In this document: positions 23,837-32,032 of the stretch, one piece after another
Position numbering within the stretch: the stretch's first letter is position 1
Layout of the letters: each line of letters opens with the position of its first letter
Origin: Bacteriovoracaceae bacterium UBA6200
GTDB taxonomy: Bacteria > Bdellovibrionota > Bacteriovoracia > Bacteriovoracales > Bacteriovoracaceae
DNA length: 64,000 bases
Direction: 5' to 3'
NCBI GenBank assembly: GCA_002422605.1
Contig: DISW01000001.1
Span: 415,148 to 479,147 of the forward strand
Program-made: the position numbers and the translations under genes
The notes under the pieces: model-generated
What the model was told of the DNA's origin: nothing
The model's input: the letters and a program-made list of their open reading frames with translations, nothing else
Databases searched by the model: none

Positions 23837-25669
23837 ATGCTTAAAGTTCCTTTAATCTTTATTATGTGCTTTTTAATAGCTGGCGCTTGGGCCGGCACAC
23901 CCTACAAGCATGCGGATTTTGTCCATCTATCAGCAAAAGACCAGGATCGCTTCATCATTAAAGTGATGGAGTTAGTAGTGGAACTCGAAGGAAAATACGA
24001 AAAAGAAATCACCTCGGCCCGACCTGATCATGAAAAAATTGAAAAATACACAAAACTTCTGAATAAGTTCAAATCTTTATTACTGGCAGAAGCCCACGCG
24101 GCCGCCAGAGCGGTACCAGTCGCCCGGTCACCTCGGGATTTCGAGAAAATTGCAGACGATTTTACAAACCTTATGAAGAAGCCAGAGGTTTGTATTTATG
24201 CTGGTTGGGTTTCTCGTATGTCTCTCAAGGGAACCAAGCTGGCAGATGGTAGTGTTACCAAAAAATCTATCTGCGTTCATCCTAACCATATTAATGATGG
24301 TGTGAATGCCACTCGCTATCCGCCGGAAACACTGGCCTATGCTTCTTCCAGCGATTGTTTAGGTAAAAATAAAATCACCTGTAATCCTTCCCTTTTTGGC
24401 TACAAAAAGCAGTCCGACAACACACTCTTTTGTGTTGATGCCGGAGTAAGTTCCCGGGGAGTGAACCAGGCCGACAACTCTGCCCTTTATTGTATGCGTG
24501 AAGCTTTAAGCGAAAAAGAATCTGCTGATCAGGATTCCGTGTCTTCCCGTCTAGGATTCTTACGGAAGGCCCTTTCGGAGAAACCGGCCATTTTTGAAAG
24601 TGTACAGCAATTGATATTCAAATCTTGTCTCTGTACTGATCCAAAAAATAATTTCAATAAAGATTATCTCAAATATATGCAGCCTCATCAGACCTGTTAC
24701 GGAATGATGGAGATGATGGCAGAGACAGTGACTTGTGAAGATCCCAAATTTGCCATGGACACCACTATCTTTGAACAGATAAGAACTCATGCAGAAGGTA
24801 AGTTTGATAGAATGAGTTCTTCACCTTCTGAGATTAGAGATTACTACAGTAATTATGTGATCAATATTCAAAAAAATTCTCCACAAGAATACACGCAATA
24901 TTGCGGGGGCACTCCTCTCACTGTTACCACTCCTGAAGTCAAAGCAGAGGAAGAAAAATTAGAAGATCCAAAACCTACAACTTTTATGTGTCAGAATGCA
25001 ATCTGTCAGTCAGCAGAAGGCGATGAACTTTCATGTGAATATTCCGTGGCCGATTCTGATGGAAACTCAGTCATCTTTAATGAGACTTCACATGAATTTT
25101 CAAAAGATCCATTGGCCGTTAAGATCAAAGGCTCTGTTGAAGGCGTCGAAGTAGAACTCGATTGCCCGACTGAGATGAAATCAGAAGAGATCACTCCGAC
25201 GGAAGTTGTAAAGCCTAGTTTAGAAGTTACCAGATCTGATAACGATGCAAAAAGTTACAAAGTAACTGCAAAAATTGGAGAACCAAATGATGGTTGGAGC
25301 TTCAATTGGTCAATCGAAGGAAGCGGAGATTTTAAACCAATTGAAGGTTGGAAAAAAGCAACTTCTACTCCAGAAATTAAAGTAGCAGGTCTTCCAGAAG
25401 AGGGAGAAGCAGAAGCAGAAACAGTGGCGCCAGTTGCTCAGAGAGATCAACTGGAAATCATTCAACAAAGAGGAACTGTTAAATACAAGGTCTGTGGTGA
25501 AATCAGTAAAGATTCCGAAAAAGAAAAGAAATGCGTTGATATTGACCTACTCACTCCAGTTGCAGCCCCAAAAAAGCCCAAAGGTGGTGGCGGTGCGGGA
25601 ATGCCAAACAATCAGACCCCTCAACAAATAAGAGGAACCAGCGATACTTCTGCAGTTGGGATCCGATAA
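23837..25669 (+). CDS. Large secreted protein of unknown function (610 aa)
   Basis: Not recognised. Signal peptide at residues 1-19 (VPLIFIMCFLIAGAWAG). The N-terminal part is helical and charged; a middle region carries paired cysteines (EVCIYAGW, KSICVHP, SSDCLGKNKITC, FKSCLCTDP, HQTCYGMMEMM) suggesting several disulfides. The region 380-550 is acidic and strand-rich with a repeated SCEYSV/LDCP flavour, perhaps Ig-like, and the tail is low-complexity (KKPKGGGGAGMPNN). Extracellular or periplasmic. It has no neighbours in operon; the convergent MBL gene ends 1 bp after its stop. Its architecture (signal, helical cysteine body, low-complexity tail) resembles the 45320 gene, without visible homology. 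Confidence 0.65.
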   Translation: MLKVPLIFIMCFLIAGAWAGTPYKHADFVHLSAKDQDRFIIKVMELVVELEGKYEKEITSARPDHEKIEKYTKLLNKFKSLLLAEAHAAARAVPVARSPRDFEKIADDFTNLMKKPEVCIYAGWVSRMSLKGTKLADGSVTKKSICVHPNHINDGVNATRYPPETLAYASSSDCLGKNKITCNPSLFGYKKQSDNTLFCVDAGVSSRGVNQADNSALYCMREALSEKESADQDSVSSRLGFLRKALSEKPAIFESVQQLIFKSCLCTDPKNNFNKDYLKYMQPHQTCYGMMEMMAETVTCEDPKFAMDTTIFEQIRTHAEGKFDRMSSSPSEIRDYYSNYVINIQKNSPQEYTQYCGGTPLTVTTPEVKAEEEKLEDPKPTTFMCQNAICQSAEGDELSCEYSVADSDGNSVIFNETSHEFSKDPLAVKIKGSVEGVEVELDCPTEMKSEEITPTEVVKPSLEVTRSDNDAKSYKVTAKIGEPNDGWSFNWSIEGSGDFKPIEGWKKATSTPEIKVAGLPEEGEAEAETVAPVAQRDQLEIIQQRGTVKYKVCGEISKDSEKEKKCVDIDLLTPVAAPKKPKGGGGAGMPNNQTPQQIRGTSDTSAVGIR

Positions 25670-25670
25670 T

Positions 25671-26438
25671 CTAGTAATTGAAAATTTCGCCGTCTTTTTC
25701 TAAGACAATCACGCGATCCGGAGCAACCGTTTTCATTTCTTCCAGAATCACATGCTGATAATTGGGTTTTAAGTGAGTCAAAACAATCGGAACGACCGGT
25801 GGCATTTTAAGAATTTCCTGCTCAATGGACTTCGGAGTATGGTGCTCTGAAATCTCGGCCACTTTTGAAAGACTATTGGGAAAACTAACTTCAGTGAAAA
25901 TCGCTTTGAGATTCTTATAGTTTCTGGCCACTTCCCAGATGCGTTCAGTAGGTCCGGTATCAAGGGTAAAGAGCACTGCTGAGTCTTTATGTTCAATGAT
26001 AAATCCCATGGCATCGTGGGCATGATTCACCTTAATTGGTGTGACTTTATACTCACCCAGACTAAAAGTGACTTCCGGTTCAATGGCATGAATCTTCATT
26101 GTTGGATTTTTTTCATTTGGAAGGACGGTAAAATCGGGCCAGATGATATCGTTTAAAAAATGAGTTTTAAGGATCTTCTTAACTGTCTCATGGGTATAAA
26201 CGGCAAAAGGCTTATCTTTGAGACCAAAGCAATTATCTGAGATGAAGGCCAAATCTTTGATGTGATCAAGATGACAGTGAGATATCAGGATATGATCAAT
26301 TTGAGTCTGATCTTCCACTGAAAGTTCACCGGCCACAGCACCTGCATCTATTAAGAGCTTTCCATCAATAAGAAATGAGGTGGTGGAAAACCCTTTGGCC
26401 AGACCACCATGTCCACCGAGAACCTGTATTTTCATCAT
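25671..26438 (-). CDS. MBL-fold hydrolase, class II 3',5'-cyclic nucleotide phosphodiesterase-like
   Basis: A metallo-beta-lactamase fold enzyme of 255 residues with the zinc motif H54-x-H56-x-D58-H59 in SHCHLDHIKDL; further ligands are likely His in VNHAHDAMGF, Asp in FTLDTGPTERIW and His in VLTHLKPNY. GLAKGFSTTSFLIDGKLLID near the start and the overall motif order recall yeast PDE1/CpdP class II cyclic-nucleotide phosphodiesterases, which degrade cAMP. RNase Z-like proteins are the alternative. No signal peptide, so cytoplasmic. Two ATGs adjoin (26438, 26435). The gene is convergent with the secreted-protein gene and 42 bp downstream of rsmI. Confidence 0.7.
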   Translation of the reverse strand: MMKIQVLGGHGGLAKGFSTTSFLIDGKLLIDAGAVAGELSVEDQTQIDHILISHCHLDHIKDLAFISDNCFGLKDKPFAVYTHETVKKILKTHFLNDIIWPDFTVLPNEKNPTMKIHAIEPEVTFSLGEYKVTPIKVNHAHDAMGFIIEHKDSAVLFTLDTGPTERIWEVARNYKNLKAIFTEVSFPNSLSKVAEISEHHTPKSIEQEILKMPPVVPIVLTHLKPNYQHVILEEMKTVAPDRVIVLEKDGEIFNY

Positions 26439-26480
26439 TAAATTGTAAGTTGATTAAAAGTTATACTCAAGTAACTCTTA

Positions 26481-27308
26481 TTAACTATCCTTCTTTTGCC
26501 GGGTTAGCTCGTTATAAAGTTCCTTAGTGGGTCTCTCAAGGATTTCTCCCAGGATTTTTGCCAATAGTTTGGGCCCTGCTCCCCTTTCAAGAATCTCTTG
26601 GGCCAGCTGCTTAAGTTCACCTGAGGAAGCTCCTTTTTGCTCACGATTATGGAAAAGGAATATAAACTCGCCCTTGAAATTGACTTCACTTTTCTTCACT
26701 GGCCACTCGCTTGCCTTGAGTTTTATGACTTGCTCAAATTTTTTTGATAGCTCTCGAACCACTGCAAGTTCGGCATCAGGACGAAGTACCGCCAGCTCAT
26801 CAAGGGTTTCCTCAACTCTAGTGGGTGCTTCAAAAAATATATGAGTCCCATAACCGACTTCTGAAAATATCTTGGCCCTTTTTCCGCTTTCTCTGGGAAG
26901 AAACCCATGGAACTGAAACGGAATGGGCGGAAGTCCAGAAAGCTCTAGCGCCATAATAGGAGAAGAAACTCCCGAATAGGATTCAACCTTAATTCCATGT
27001 TCATAAGCCGCCACAACTAGTGGATAGGCCGGATCTGAAACGATAGGACTACCAGCTTCTGATGCCACATAGAGATCTTCATGTAAGGCCATCTCAATGA
27101 GCTTCCCAACTTGGCTAGCTTCTGATTGGTCATGAAGAGAAACAATTCTTTTACCAATTAAACTTATGCCTAAATGATTAAGCAGGTCCTTAAATACCCG
27201 AGTGTCTTCCACGGCGAATTGGTTGCCCTTAGTTAAAGCCTCCAAAACTCTAGGAGTAAGATCCCCCAGATTTCCTATTGGTGTATTTAAGAGAATAATT
27301 TTTCCCAC
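26481..27308 (-). CDS. rsmI: 16S rRNA 2'-O-ribose C1402 methyltransferase RsmI
   Basis: SAM-dependent tetrapyrrole-methylase-fold enzyme that modifies C1402 in the ribosomal decoding centre. Motifs in order: NTPIGNLGDLTPRVLEAL, VEDTRVFKDLLNHLGI, ASEAGSPIVSDPAYPLV, SGVSSPIMALELSGLP, FHGFLPRESGKR and FFEAPTRVEETLDEL. At 275 residues it is the normal length. The gene is divergent from the STAS gene; the MBL gene follows on the same strand after 42 bp. In many genomes rsmI adjoins yraN, and here yraN-like lies 2 kb away. Confidence 0.93.
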   Translation of the reverse strand: MGKIILLNTPIGNLGDLTPRVLEALTKGNQFAVEDTRVFKDLLNHLGISLIGKRIVSLHDQSEASQVGKLIEMALHEDLYVASEAGSPIVSDPAYPLVVAAYEHGIKVESYSGVSSPIMALELSGLPPIPFQFHGFLPRESGKRAKIFSEVGYGTHIFFEAPTRVEETLDELAVLRPDAELAVVRELSKKFEQVIKLKASEWPVKKSEVNFKGEFIFLFHNREQKGASSGELKQLAQEILERGAGPKLLAKILGEILERPTKELYNELTRQKKDS

Positions 27309-27384
27309 TCTAAACCCCTTTTCGCTCTCGTGCTAAAATGTTCAGGTACCAGGCAAATTGCCGAACCACCAAAGGAGATCCCCC

Positions 27385-27780
27385 ATGAGTATGAAGGCCA
27401 ACGTTCTACGAGACGCTAATGGAAACATTATCGTTCATATGCAGGGGGATTTAAACTACGATCATTCCCTGCCACTACGAAATGAACTCCAGCACATCGC
27501 AGACTCAAACCCAAGTTCTAAAATCACAATTGATTTAGGGGCCATTGATTTTGTTGGTTCATCTGGTATTTGCCACTTTGTTGAAACGGTAAAGTTTCTT
27601 AAAGAACAGCATAAGGCCAATGTTAGTCTGTCAAACGTTAAGCCGGAGTTCCTTAAAATCTTCCGTCTCTTCTCAATTAATGAAGCAGATTATGTTGCCG
27701 ATCTTATGAATTTTGACAACGATGACATTGATAACCTAAATACTCGTTTTGGTAATAGAAATCAAACTTTCGAAAACTAG
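27385..27780 (+). CDS. STAS-domain protein (anti-sigma factor antagonist-like)
   Basis: A single STAS domain over residues 1-105: NIIVHMQGDLNYDHSLPL, KITIDLGAIDFVGSSGICHF with the Ser-Ser usually phosphorylated by a cognate kinase, and FLKIFRLFSI. SpoIIAA-type proteins bind anti-sigma or kinase partners according to phosphorylation. The Asp/Asn-rich C-terminal ~30 residues are an extension of unknown use. The start is the ATG at 27385 with AAAGGAG 7 bp upstream, not the longer TTG frame. No partner kinase or phosphatase is adjacent. Its stop overlaps the convergent gene by 4 bp. Confidence 0.85.
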   Translation: MSMKANVLRDANGNIIVHMQGDLNYDHSLPLRNELQHIADSNPSSKITIDLGAIDFVGSSGICHFVETVKFLKEQHKANVSLSNVKPEFLKIFRLFSINEADYVADLMNFDNDDIDNLNTRFGNRNQTFEN

Positions 27781-28250
27781 AATTCCATATTAAAGAAATT
27801 AATTTGAAGAGGAGGCATTTGGCTTCCTCTTTTTGTTCCAAATTTGTCCTGCATAACTTCATAACGATCAAAGAAACCGCCACGAGTCGTATTCTGGCCT
27901 GAACCACCTTCATCCTCGCGATACTCATCAGTGTAAATATCAGTTGAGTCAGAATACGGTGAATTTCGGTCATCATAACTGCCATAGCGTTTATTATGGT
28001 GAGAGACTAATACATAAGTGGCGAAAATAATCCCGGCATATAGACCTAGAGAAGCTCCCTGAGCAATATTTCTTGTCGTTCCACCAAAGGCCATAGAAGC
28101 CGCGCCCACTAAGGCCCCACCGGCCGTTCCATAAGCTGTAATAGTCATAAAGGCCTTCGCTCTAACAGGGATTTCTGCTTTTGCAGAAGGTGCATAGGAA
28201 AGAGAGAAAGTGAAAATAACGGCGAGGAGAATGCTTAAAGATTTTTTCAT
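27777..28250 (-). CDS. Secreted glycine-zipper-like protein (157 aa)
   Basis: Not recognised. Signal peptide (KSLSILLAVIFTFSLSYAPSAKA, cleaved near residue 25). Residues 35-85 contain Gly/Ala-rich hydrophobic helices (AYGTAGGALVGAASMAFGG, LGLYAGIIFATYVLV), like a glycine zipper or a membrane hairpin, then HHNKRYGSYDDRNSPYS and an acidic, Tyr-rich disordered stretch. Probably inserted in or attached to the envelope. It is alone, between the STAS gene (4-bp stop overlap) and the RNase HII paralogue. Confidence 0.65.
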   Translation of the reverse strand: MKKSLSILLAVIFTFSLSYAPSAKAEIPVRAKAFMTITAYGTAGGALVGAASMAFGGTTRNIAQGASLGLYAGIIFATYVLVSHHNKRYGSYDDRNSPYSDSTDIYTDEYREDEGGSGQNTTRGGFFDRYEVMQDKFGTKRGSQMPPLQINFFNMEF

Positions 28251-28294
28251 ACCTTAAGAGTAATGAATCTTTAGATTTTTTGCAAAAAAATCTG

Positions 28295-29008
28295 CTACCT
28301 GACAATTTCGGTCTTAGTTATAAACTCTTTCACTTTACTGAAAGTTTGTCGGTGTATTGGAGAAGGACCATGAACTTCAATCGCCTTCCGGTGCACGAGT
28401 GTGGGATATCCAAAATTAGTATCAAGCCCATAATAAGGATAGAGCTCATGCATTTGTTTCATGAAAGCATCTCTTTTTTCTTTGGCAATAATGGCGGCGA
28501 GCCCGATAAGGGAAGATTTTACATCTCCTTTAACGATCGGAAGCTCTTTCCAATCAGGACTTTCCCCTCCTTCCCATCTAAGTTTAGACTGCCCATCGAT
28601 TAAAATAGTTGAAGGATAAATTCCTTCTTTTAAAAAAAGGGCCGCCTCCTTCATGCCTCTCATGGAAGCAGCAAAAATATTCTCCCGATCAATGACATCA
28701 TGATCCATATTCCAGGTAACAAAATTTATCTGAAGGCCCTTCCACTCGAACTCCCCTTTTTCTCGAAAAGAAAGTTCATTAATGTGAAATTTCTCCAGAA
28801 GGTTTGTTCTTTTTTGATGGCAAAGTTTTTTAGAATCTTTAACCCCATTACGTCTTAAAGATCTCAGAAGTGCAATGAGTTGGTTGTAATCCTGAACCAA
28901 AATTCTGAGAGCGCCGATGACTACCGGACCGCAAAGGGGCGAGCGCCCGACCTCATCAATGGCGATGATTTCCTGAGGGAATTCCGAGATCAGTTTAAGT
29001 TCAATCAT
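28295..29008 (-). CDS. RNase HII paralogue with altered GRG motif
   Basis: Clear RNase HII fold, 237 residues: Asp18-Glu19 in IDEVGR, VKDSKKL, the third Asp in TILIDGQSKLRW and the fourth in IVKGDVKSS, then AAIIAKEKRDAFM. The four catalytic acids are therefore present. The substrate-reading motif is changed: canonical GRGPLAGP reads GRSPLCGP (residues 21-28). In RNase HII the GRG motif senses the single ribonucleotide's 2'-OH, so Gly to Ser may alter or reduce specificity. A second, canonical copy lies 300 bp upstream, with a YraN-like gene between. By eye more than half the aligned residues are identical, so tandem duplication is likely. Confidence 0.88.
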   Translation of the reverse strand: MIELKLISEFPQEIIAIDEVGRSPLCGPVVIGALRILVQDYNQLIALLRSLRRNGVKDSKKLCHQKRTNLLEKFHINELSFREKGEFEWKGLQINFVTWNMDHDVIDRENIFAASMRGMKEAALFLKEGIYPSTILIDGQSKLRWEGGESPDWKELPIVKGDVKSSLIGLAAIIAKEKRDAFMKQMHELYPYYGLDTNFGYPTLVHRKAIEVHGPSPIHRQTFSKVKEFITKTEIVR

Positions 29009-29029
29009 GAAGATAGTTATAACGCAGTT

Positions 29030-29365
29030 TTAAGGTTTCAGAGTGAGGAGTTTTGAGCGGGCGCCGAATATTCCCGAGAGAAATTTTTGAGAACTAAGAA
29101 GGCGTTTTTTTTGACCTCGAAGAAATTGTTCCTGACCAACTTGTGAGCTTTTCACCTCACCTATTTCCAGAATCCATTCTAATTGGGATTTTTTTAAGCG
29201 GGCCAGGTCAATTTGTCCGAGCGACCTTGATCTTAACACCAGAGGAGAAACCAAGAGCGGAGTTCCTTCAGCATGAAATATCCTGGAGAAGAAAATCTCG
29301 TTTTTAAGCCCCGAGGTATTCTTTAACGCCTTTAAAACTCTTTCGGTGGATAGGGCATGGGCCAT
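29030..29365 (-). CDS. YraN-like (UPF0102) nuclease-fold protein
   Basis: About 111 residues from the ATG at 29365. SLGQIDLARLKKSQLEW then LEIGEVKSS matches the GEIDL...EVK core of YraN, a PD-(D/E)xK nuclease-like family of unknown function; the following helix (QFLRGQKKRLLSSQKFLS) also fits. The usual position of yraN directly after rnhB is kept. A longer frame starts at 29443, deeper within rnhB; the shorter one still overlaps rnhB by 62 bp. The N-terminal third is divergent and the protein is slightly shorter than typical YraN (~120-130), so activity is uncertain. Confidence 0.65.
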   Translation of the reverse strand: MAHALSTERVLKALKNTSGLKNEIFFSRIFHAEGTPLLVSPLVLRSRSLGQIDLARLKKSQLEWILEIGEVKSSQVGQEQFLRGQKKRLLSSQKFLSGIFGARSKLLTLKP

Positions 29366-30002
29366 GTTCTTCAATCGCTTGTCGGTGTTGTTTTGTGGGA
29401 TAACCGAAGTGTCGACTGAATCCGTATTGTGGGTAAAGCTCATCCATCTCTCTCATAAAAGCGTCGCGCTTTTCTTTAGCGATTATGGAAGCCAGTCCAA
29501 TGAGCAAAGATTTTGAATCACCTTTTATTATCGGAAGCTCGTTCCATGGTGATACTTCTGTGCCCCACCTGAGCTTCATGTGGCCATCAATGAGAACAGT
29601 GGTGTGATTATTTTTCCATTCTGAAAGGGCCAGAGAGGCTTCTTTCATACCTCTAAGACTTGCGGCCAGGATATTCTCCTGGTCAATAATCAAGTGATCC
29701 ATTTCCCAGGTCACGTAATTGATTTTAATGCCCTTGATTTCAACGAAATTTTTTTGGCGAAAATCATCCAGAGAGATGCCTAATTTATTCAGCATCAGGA
29801 CTCTTTCTTCAGAGGATAATTTTTTGGAATCCTGAATGCCTTTAGTTTTTAAAAAGCGCAGAAGCTTTCTAAGAGCTTCCTTATCTTCAATTAACAGATG
29901 AACAGCTCCTACGACCACCGGCCCCCCTAAAGGTCCGCGCCCGACTTCATCAGTGGCTATAATTTCGTGAGGATATTCTGAGATAAGTTTAAGTTCCAGC
30001 AT
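29304..30002 (-). CDS. rnhB: Ribonuclease HII, canonical copy
   Basis: Removes single ribonucleotides misinserted in DNA and cleaves RNA-DNA hybrids. Catalytic acids are in ATDEVGRGPLGGP, VLIDGHMKLRW and IIKGDSKS, with the GRG motif intact, followed by SIIAKEKRDAFMREM and FGYPTKQHRQAIEEHG. The start at 30002 aligns with the paralogue's N-terminus (MLELKLISEYP/MIELKLISEFP); a frame 6 codons longer exists, and neither has a clear ribosome site. It is followed by the overlapping yraN-like gene and then by the altered copy. It is 36 bp upstream of (before) nothing else on this strand except the barrel gene at 30039. Confidence 0.92.
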   Translation of the reverse strand: MLELKLISEYPHEIIATDEVGRGPLGGPVVVGAVHLLIEDKEALRKLLRFLKTKGIQDSKKLSSEERVLMLNKLGISLDDFRQKNFVEIKGIKINYVTWEMDHLIIDQENILAASLRGMKEASLALSEWKNNHTTVLIDGHMKLRWGTEVSPWNELPIIKGDSKSLLIGLASIIAKEKRDAFMREMDELYPQYGFSRHFGYPTKQHRQAIEEHGPCPIHRKSFKGVKEYLGA

Positions 30003-30038
30003 TGTGTGCTGGTCATACAATAAGTGAACTCTTTCCGT

Positions 30039-30797
30039 CTAGAAAGTAAACCCGAGATTCACACCCAAGAGCACAAATGTGGGAATGCGGTTGAAAGTCC
30101 TGATGACTTTTTTAACGTCATCACTGTCGCCCTTATCAATGGCCTTCAAAACTTTATCATTTACTGCTGTTTCAAGAACAGGAATGTTGATCCGTGCCCA
30201 ATCCACCCCGAAAGTGAATCCATTCGCCCATTGCCAACGGTTTCCCAGACCGGCGGTTAGTCCCAGATTTTCAACTTCGAAACTGGATTTGATTTCATTC
30301 CCCATATCATCCAGGAAATCACTTCCTAAGCGGGCCTCAAATTCACTATAGATAAGACCGAAGCTGGTATGGAAAGAGTTTCCAGAGTAACGGCGAAACT
30401 GCAATGAGTAACGCTTCTCTGTGATTTTACCCAAATCAATTCCCACGATGGGAAAACTTAAACTGCCACTTGAGTACTCCCCTTCCAGAGACCACTTTTC
30501 ATTAAAAATATGAGTGTAGGAAAATGTTAACTTGGAAGGAATCCATGTCGTAAGAAACTGGTAACCGACAAGGACTGTGCCGAAAGAATCGGCCCTTAAA
30601 TCTTCAGTCTTTAATTTTTTTGGCGATTCAACTTGAGAAGACGGAGTGACTTCCGCATCCTTCACAACTTCCTCAACGATTGAATCCTCCGGCTTAACCA
30701 ACACCGGGACAACTTCTGAGTCTTCAGAAGGAAGCTTCGGTGAAAACTGAGCGTAGCTTAGAGGAATAAAAAGAAAGAAGAGGAAGATGTATTTCAT
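30039..30797 (-). CDS. Secreted protein, probable outer-membrane beta-barrel (252 aa)
   Basis: The ATG at 30797 begins a signal peptide (KYIFLFFLFIPLSYAQ); the frame upstream to 30884 runs into the rplS terminator and is not used. After a Pro/Glu/Val-rich linker (about 20-65), alternating strands such as LTFSYTHIFNEKWSLEGEYS, RYSLQFRRYSGNSF and WANGFTFGVDWARI appear, ending VLLGVNLGFTF, a C-terminal aromatic beta-signal for Bam-dependent insertion. The function is unknown. It sits between rplS and rnhB, where most genomes have no gene, so it is an insertion into the cluster. Confidence 0.65.
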   Translation of the reverse strand: MKYIFLFFLFIPLSYAQFSPKLPSEDSEVVPVLVKPEDSIVEEVVKDAEVTPSSQVESPKKLKTEDLRADSFGTVLVGYQFLTTWIPSKLTFSYTHIFNEKWSLEGEYSSGSLSFPIVGIDLGKITEKRYSLQFRRYSGNSFHTSFGLIYSEFEARLGSDFLDDMGNEIKSSFEVENLGLTAGLGNRWQWANGFTFGVDWARINIPVLETAVNDKVLKAIDKGDSDDVKKVIRTFNRIPTFVLLGVNLGFTF

Positions 30798-30810
30798 TTT
30801 AATCACCCAA

Positions 30811-30839
30811 AAAACAAAGGGCCCCAAAAAGGGGCCCTT
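30811..30839 (-). terminator. Intrinsic terminator after rplS
   Basis: A 9-bp perfect stem (30817-30825 with 30831-30839; AAGGGCCCC/GGGGCCCTT) with a T5 loop, followed on the minus strand by TGTTTTTT. It lies 22 bp after the rplS stop and before the barrel gene. Confidence 0.92.
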
Positions 30840-30861
30840 GTTGCTTAGAATCCGTTTTTGA

Positions 30862-31221
30862 TTAACGAGAGTAATCGATAGCAATACGGGCAGCTTTACC
30901 AGTTCTAGTACGCAAGTAGTTGTGCTTAGCGCGACGAGATTTACCGCGAGCGATAATCTTCACACCTTCAACAGCTGGCGAATGGAATGGGAAAACACGC
31001 TCAACACCGATACCATCAGAAATTTTACGAACACGGAAGTGACCGTTCATTTGTCCTGGGTGTTTCATAGCAATGCATACACCTTGGAAATTCTGAATAC
31101 GAGTCTTCTCACCTTCTTTAATTCGAACAGCAACTTCAATAGTGTCACCAGTTCTGAAAGTAGAGATTTTCTCTGCATTCGGGTTTGAGTACTTCTTCTC
31201 AACAAGATCAATCAAATTCAT
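30862..31221 (-). CDS. rplS: 50S ribosomal protein L19
   Basis: L19 sits at the 30S-50S interface. The sequence is canonical over 119 residues: LIDLVEKKY, FRTGDTIEVAVRIKEGEK, RIQNFQGVCIA, FRVRKISDGIGVERVFPFHSP and RRAKHNYLR. The usual upstream partner trmD is not adjacent: the SPOUT methyltransferase precedes it and trmD is 9 kb away behind the menaquinone operon. A structured leader lies between the methyltransferase stop and this start, and a strong terminator follows. Confidence 0.97.
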   Translation of the reverse strand: MNLIDLVEKKYSNPNAEKISTFRTGDTIEVAVRIKEGEKTRIQNFQGVCIAMKHPGQMNGHFRVRKISDGIGVERVFPFHSPAVEGVKIIARGKSRRAKHNYLRTRTGKAARIAIDYSR

Positions 31222-31238
31222 AACGTCTCCACAACGTA

Positions 31239-31301
31239 GTCCGTCCTTTCACTTCACATGGAGTCAGAGGGACGGGAATGCTGTATGCAAATATGCATAC
31301 A
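31239..31301 (-). promoter_or_regulatory. Candidate structured leader of rplS
   Basis: Between the methyltransferase stop and the rplS ATG, two stems are visible on the minus strand: TGTATGCA/TGCATACA with a 4-nt loop (31282-31301), then CCGTCC/GGACGG (31270-31275 with 31241-31246) enclosing 23 nt. The arrangement fits an autoregulatory ribosomal-protein leader, but no match to a described L19 leader is claimed. Confidence 0.4.
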
Positions 31302-31308
31302 TCAGTTA

Positions 31309-31893
31309 TTAGAAGGAACCAGAGGCTCGGGCCAGTCGGTCGCAATAAATTGCGACTGCTGAACGAACAGACAAATGATTATATCCGTCATTTGCTATGC
31401 CAAAAATAGGCTCTAGCCGAAAATCGGCCTGTTCAACAACCGGAGCAGTTAATCCCCATCCTGTACCAAATAACAAGAACATAGGGTTACCGTCAAGCTC
31501 TAACTTACGCATTAGTTCTTTTTCTTTTCCATCATAAGAATCAAAGTTAGCACCAGTCACTACGACGCAAGGCTTCTTACCTTCAATCTCTGTGATCTTG
31601 GCCACCGCCATCTCTATGGAATCAATAACCTCCGCTTCCGAGAGAGCATTTTTTCGGTCTGGATTGTAAATCAGTCCAGAATCCGTCTCCCAAAAACCCA
31701 GAATCTTATTAACCATCGCTTGCTGGTTCTTGATCGGAGTTATCAAAAAATAGCGTTTAAAACCAAAGGTCCGGGCCGAACGAGCAATATCGTGGATATC
31801 CAGATTGGTCACCGAGGTGGTGATCTCTGAACCATCTTTAGAGCGAATAGGTCCGTGTACCAGACCAATATAACAAGAGACAGGAAAACCCAT
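31309..31893 (-). CDS. SPOUT-type RNA methyltransferase (PF09936 family)
   Basis: A knotted SAM-dependent methyltransferase of about 194 residues. SVTNLDIHDIARSARTFGFKRYFLITP is the family's hallmark, and LLFGTGWGLTAPVVEQADF...GYNHLSVRSAVAIYCDRL forms the SAM-binding knot. The RNA target is not established for this family. It commonly sits between trmD and rplS, as it would here if the men operon were removed. The ATG at 31893 was chosen because the protein family begins at YIGLVHGP; the longer frame's hydrophobic 28 residues have no counterpart. It is divergent from aroF. Confidence 0.85.
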   Translation of the reverse strand: MGFPVSCYIGLVHGPIRSKDGSEITTSVTNLDIHDIARSARTFGFKRYFLITPIKNQQAMVNKILGFWETDSGLIYNPDRKNALSEAEVIDSIEMAVAKITEIEGKKPCVVVTGANFDSYDGKEKELMRKLELDGNPMFLLFGTGWGLTAPVVEQADFRLEPIFGIANDGYNHLSVRSAVAIYCDRLARASGSF

Positions 31894-32032
31894 AATTATC
31901 CAATTGAAATAAAACAAATGGATAGCCCATAAGACGAGGTAATGTCTAGGAGAAATGGGGACGATTACACTTTCCAATAAGAGGAAAATTAGTTAAACCT
32001 GTGTTAATTCGAGAAGCTTATAAGGCCTATAT

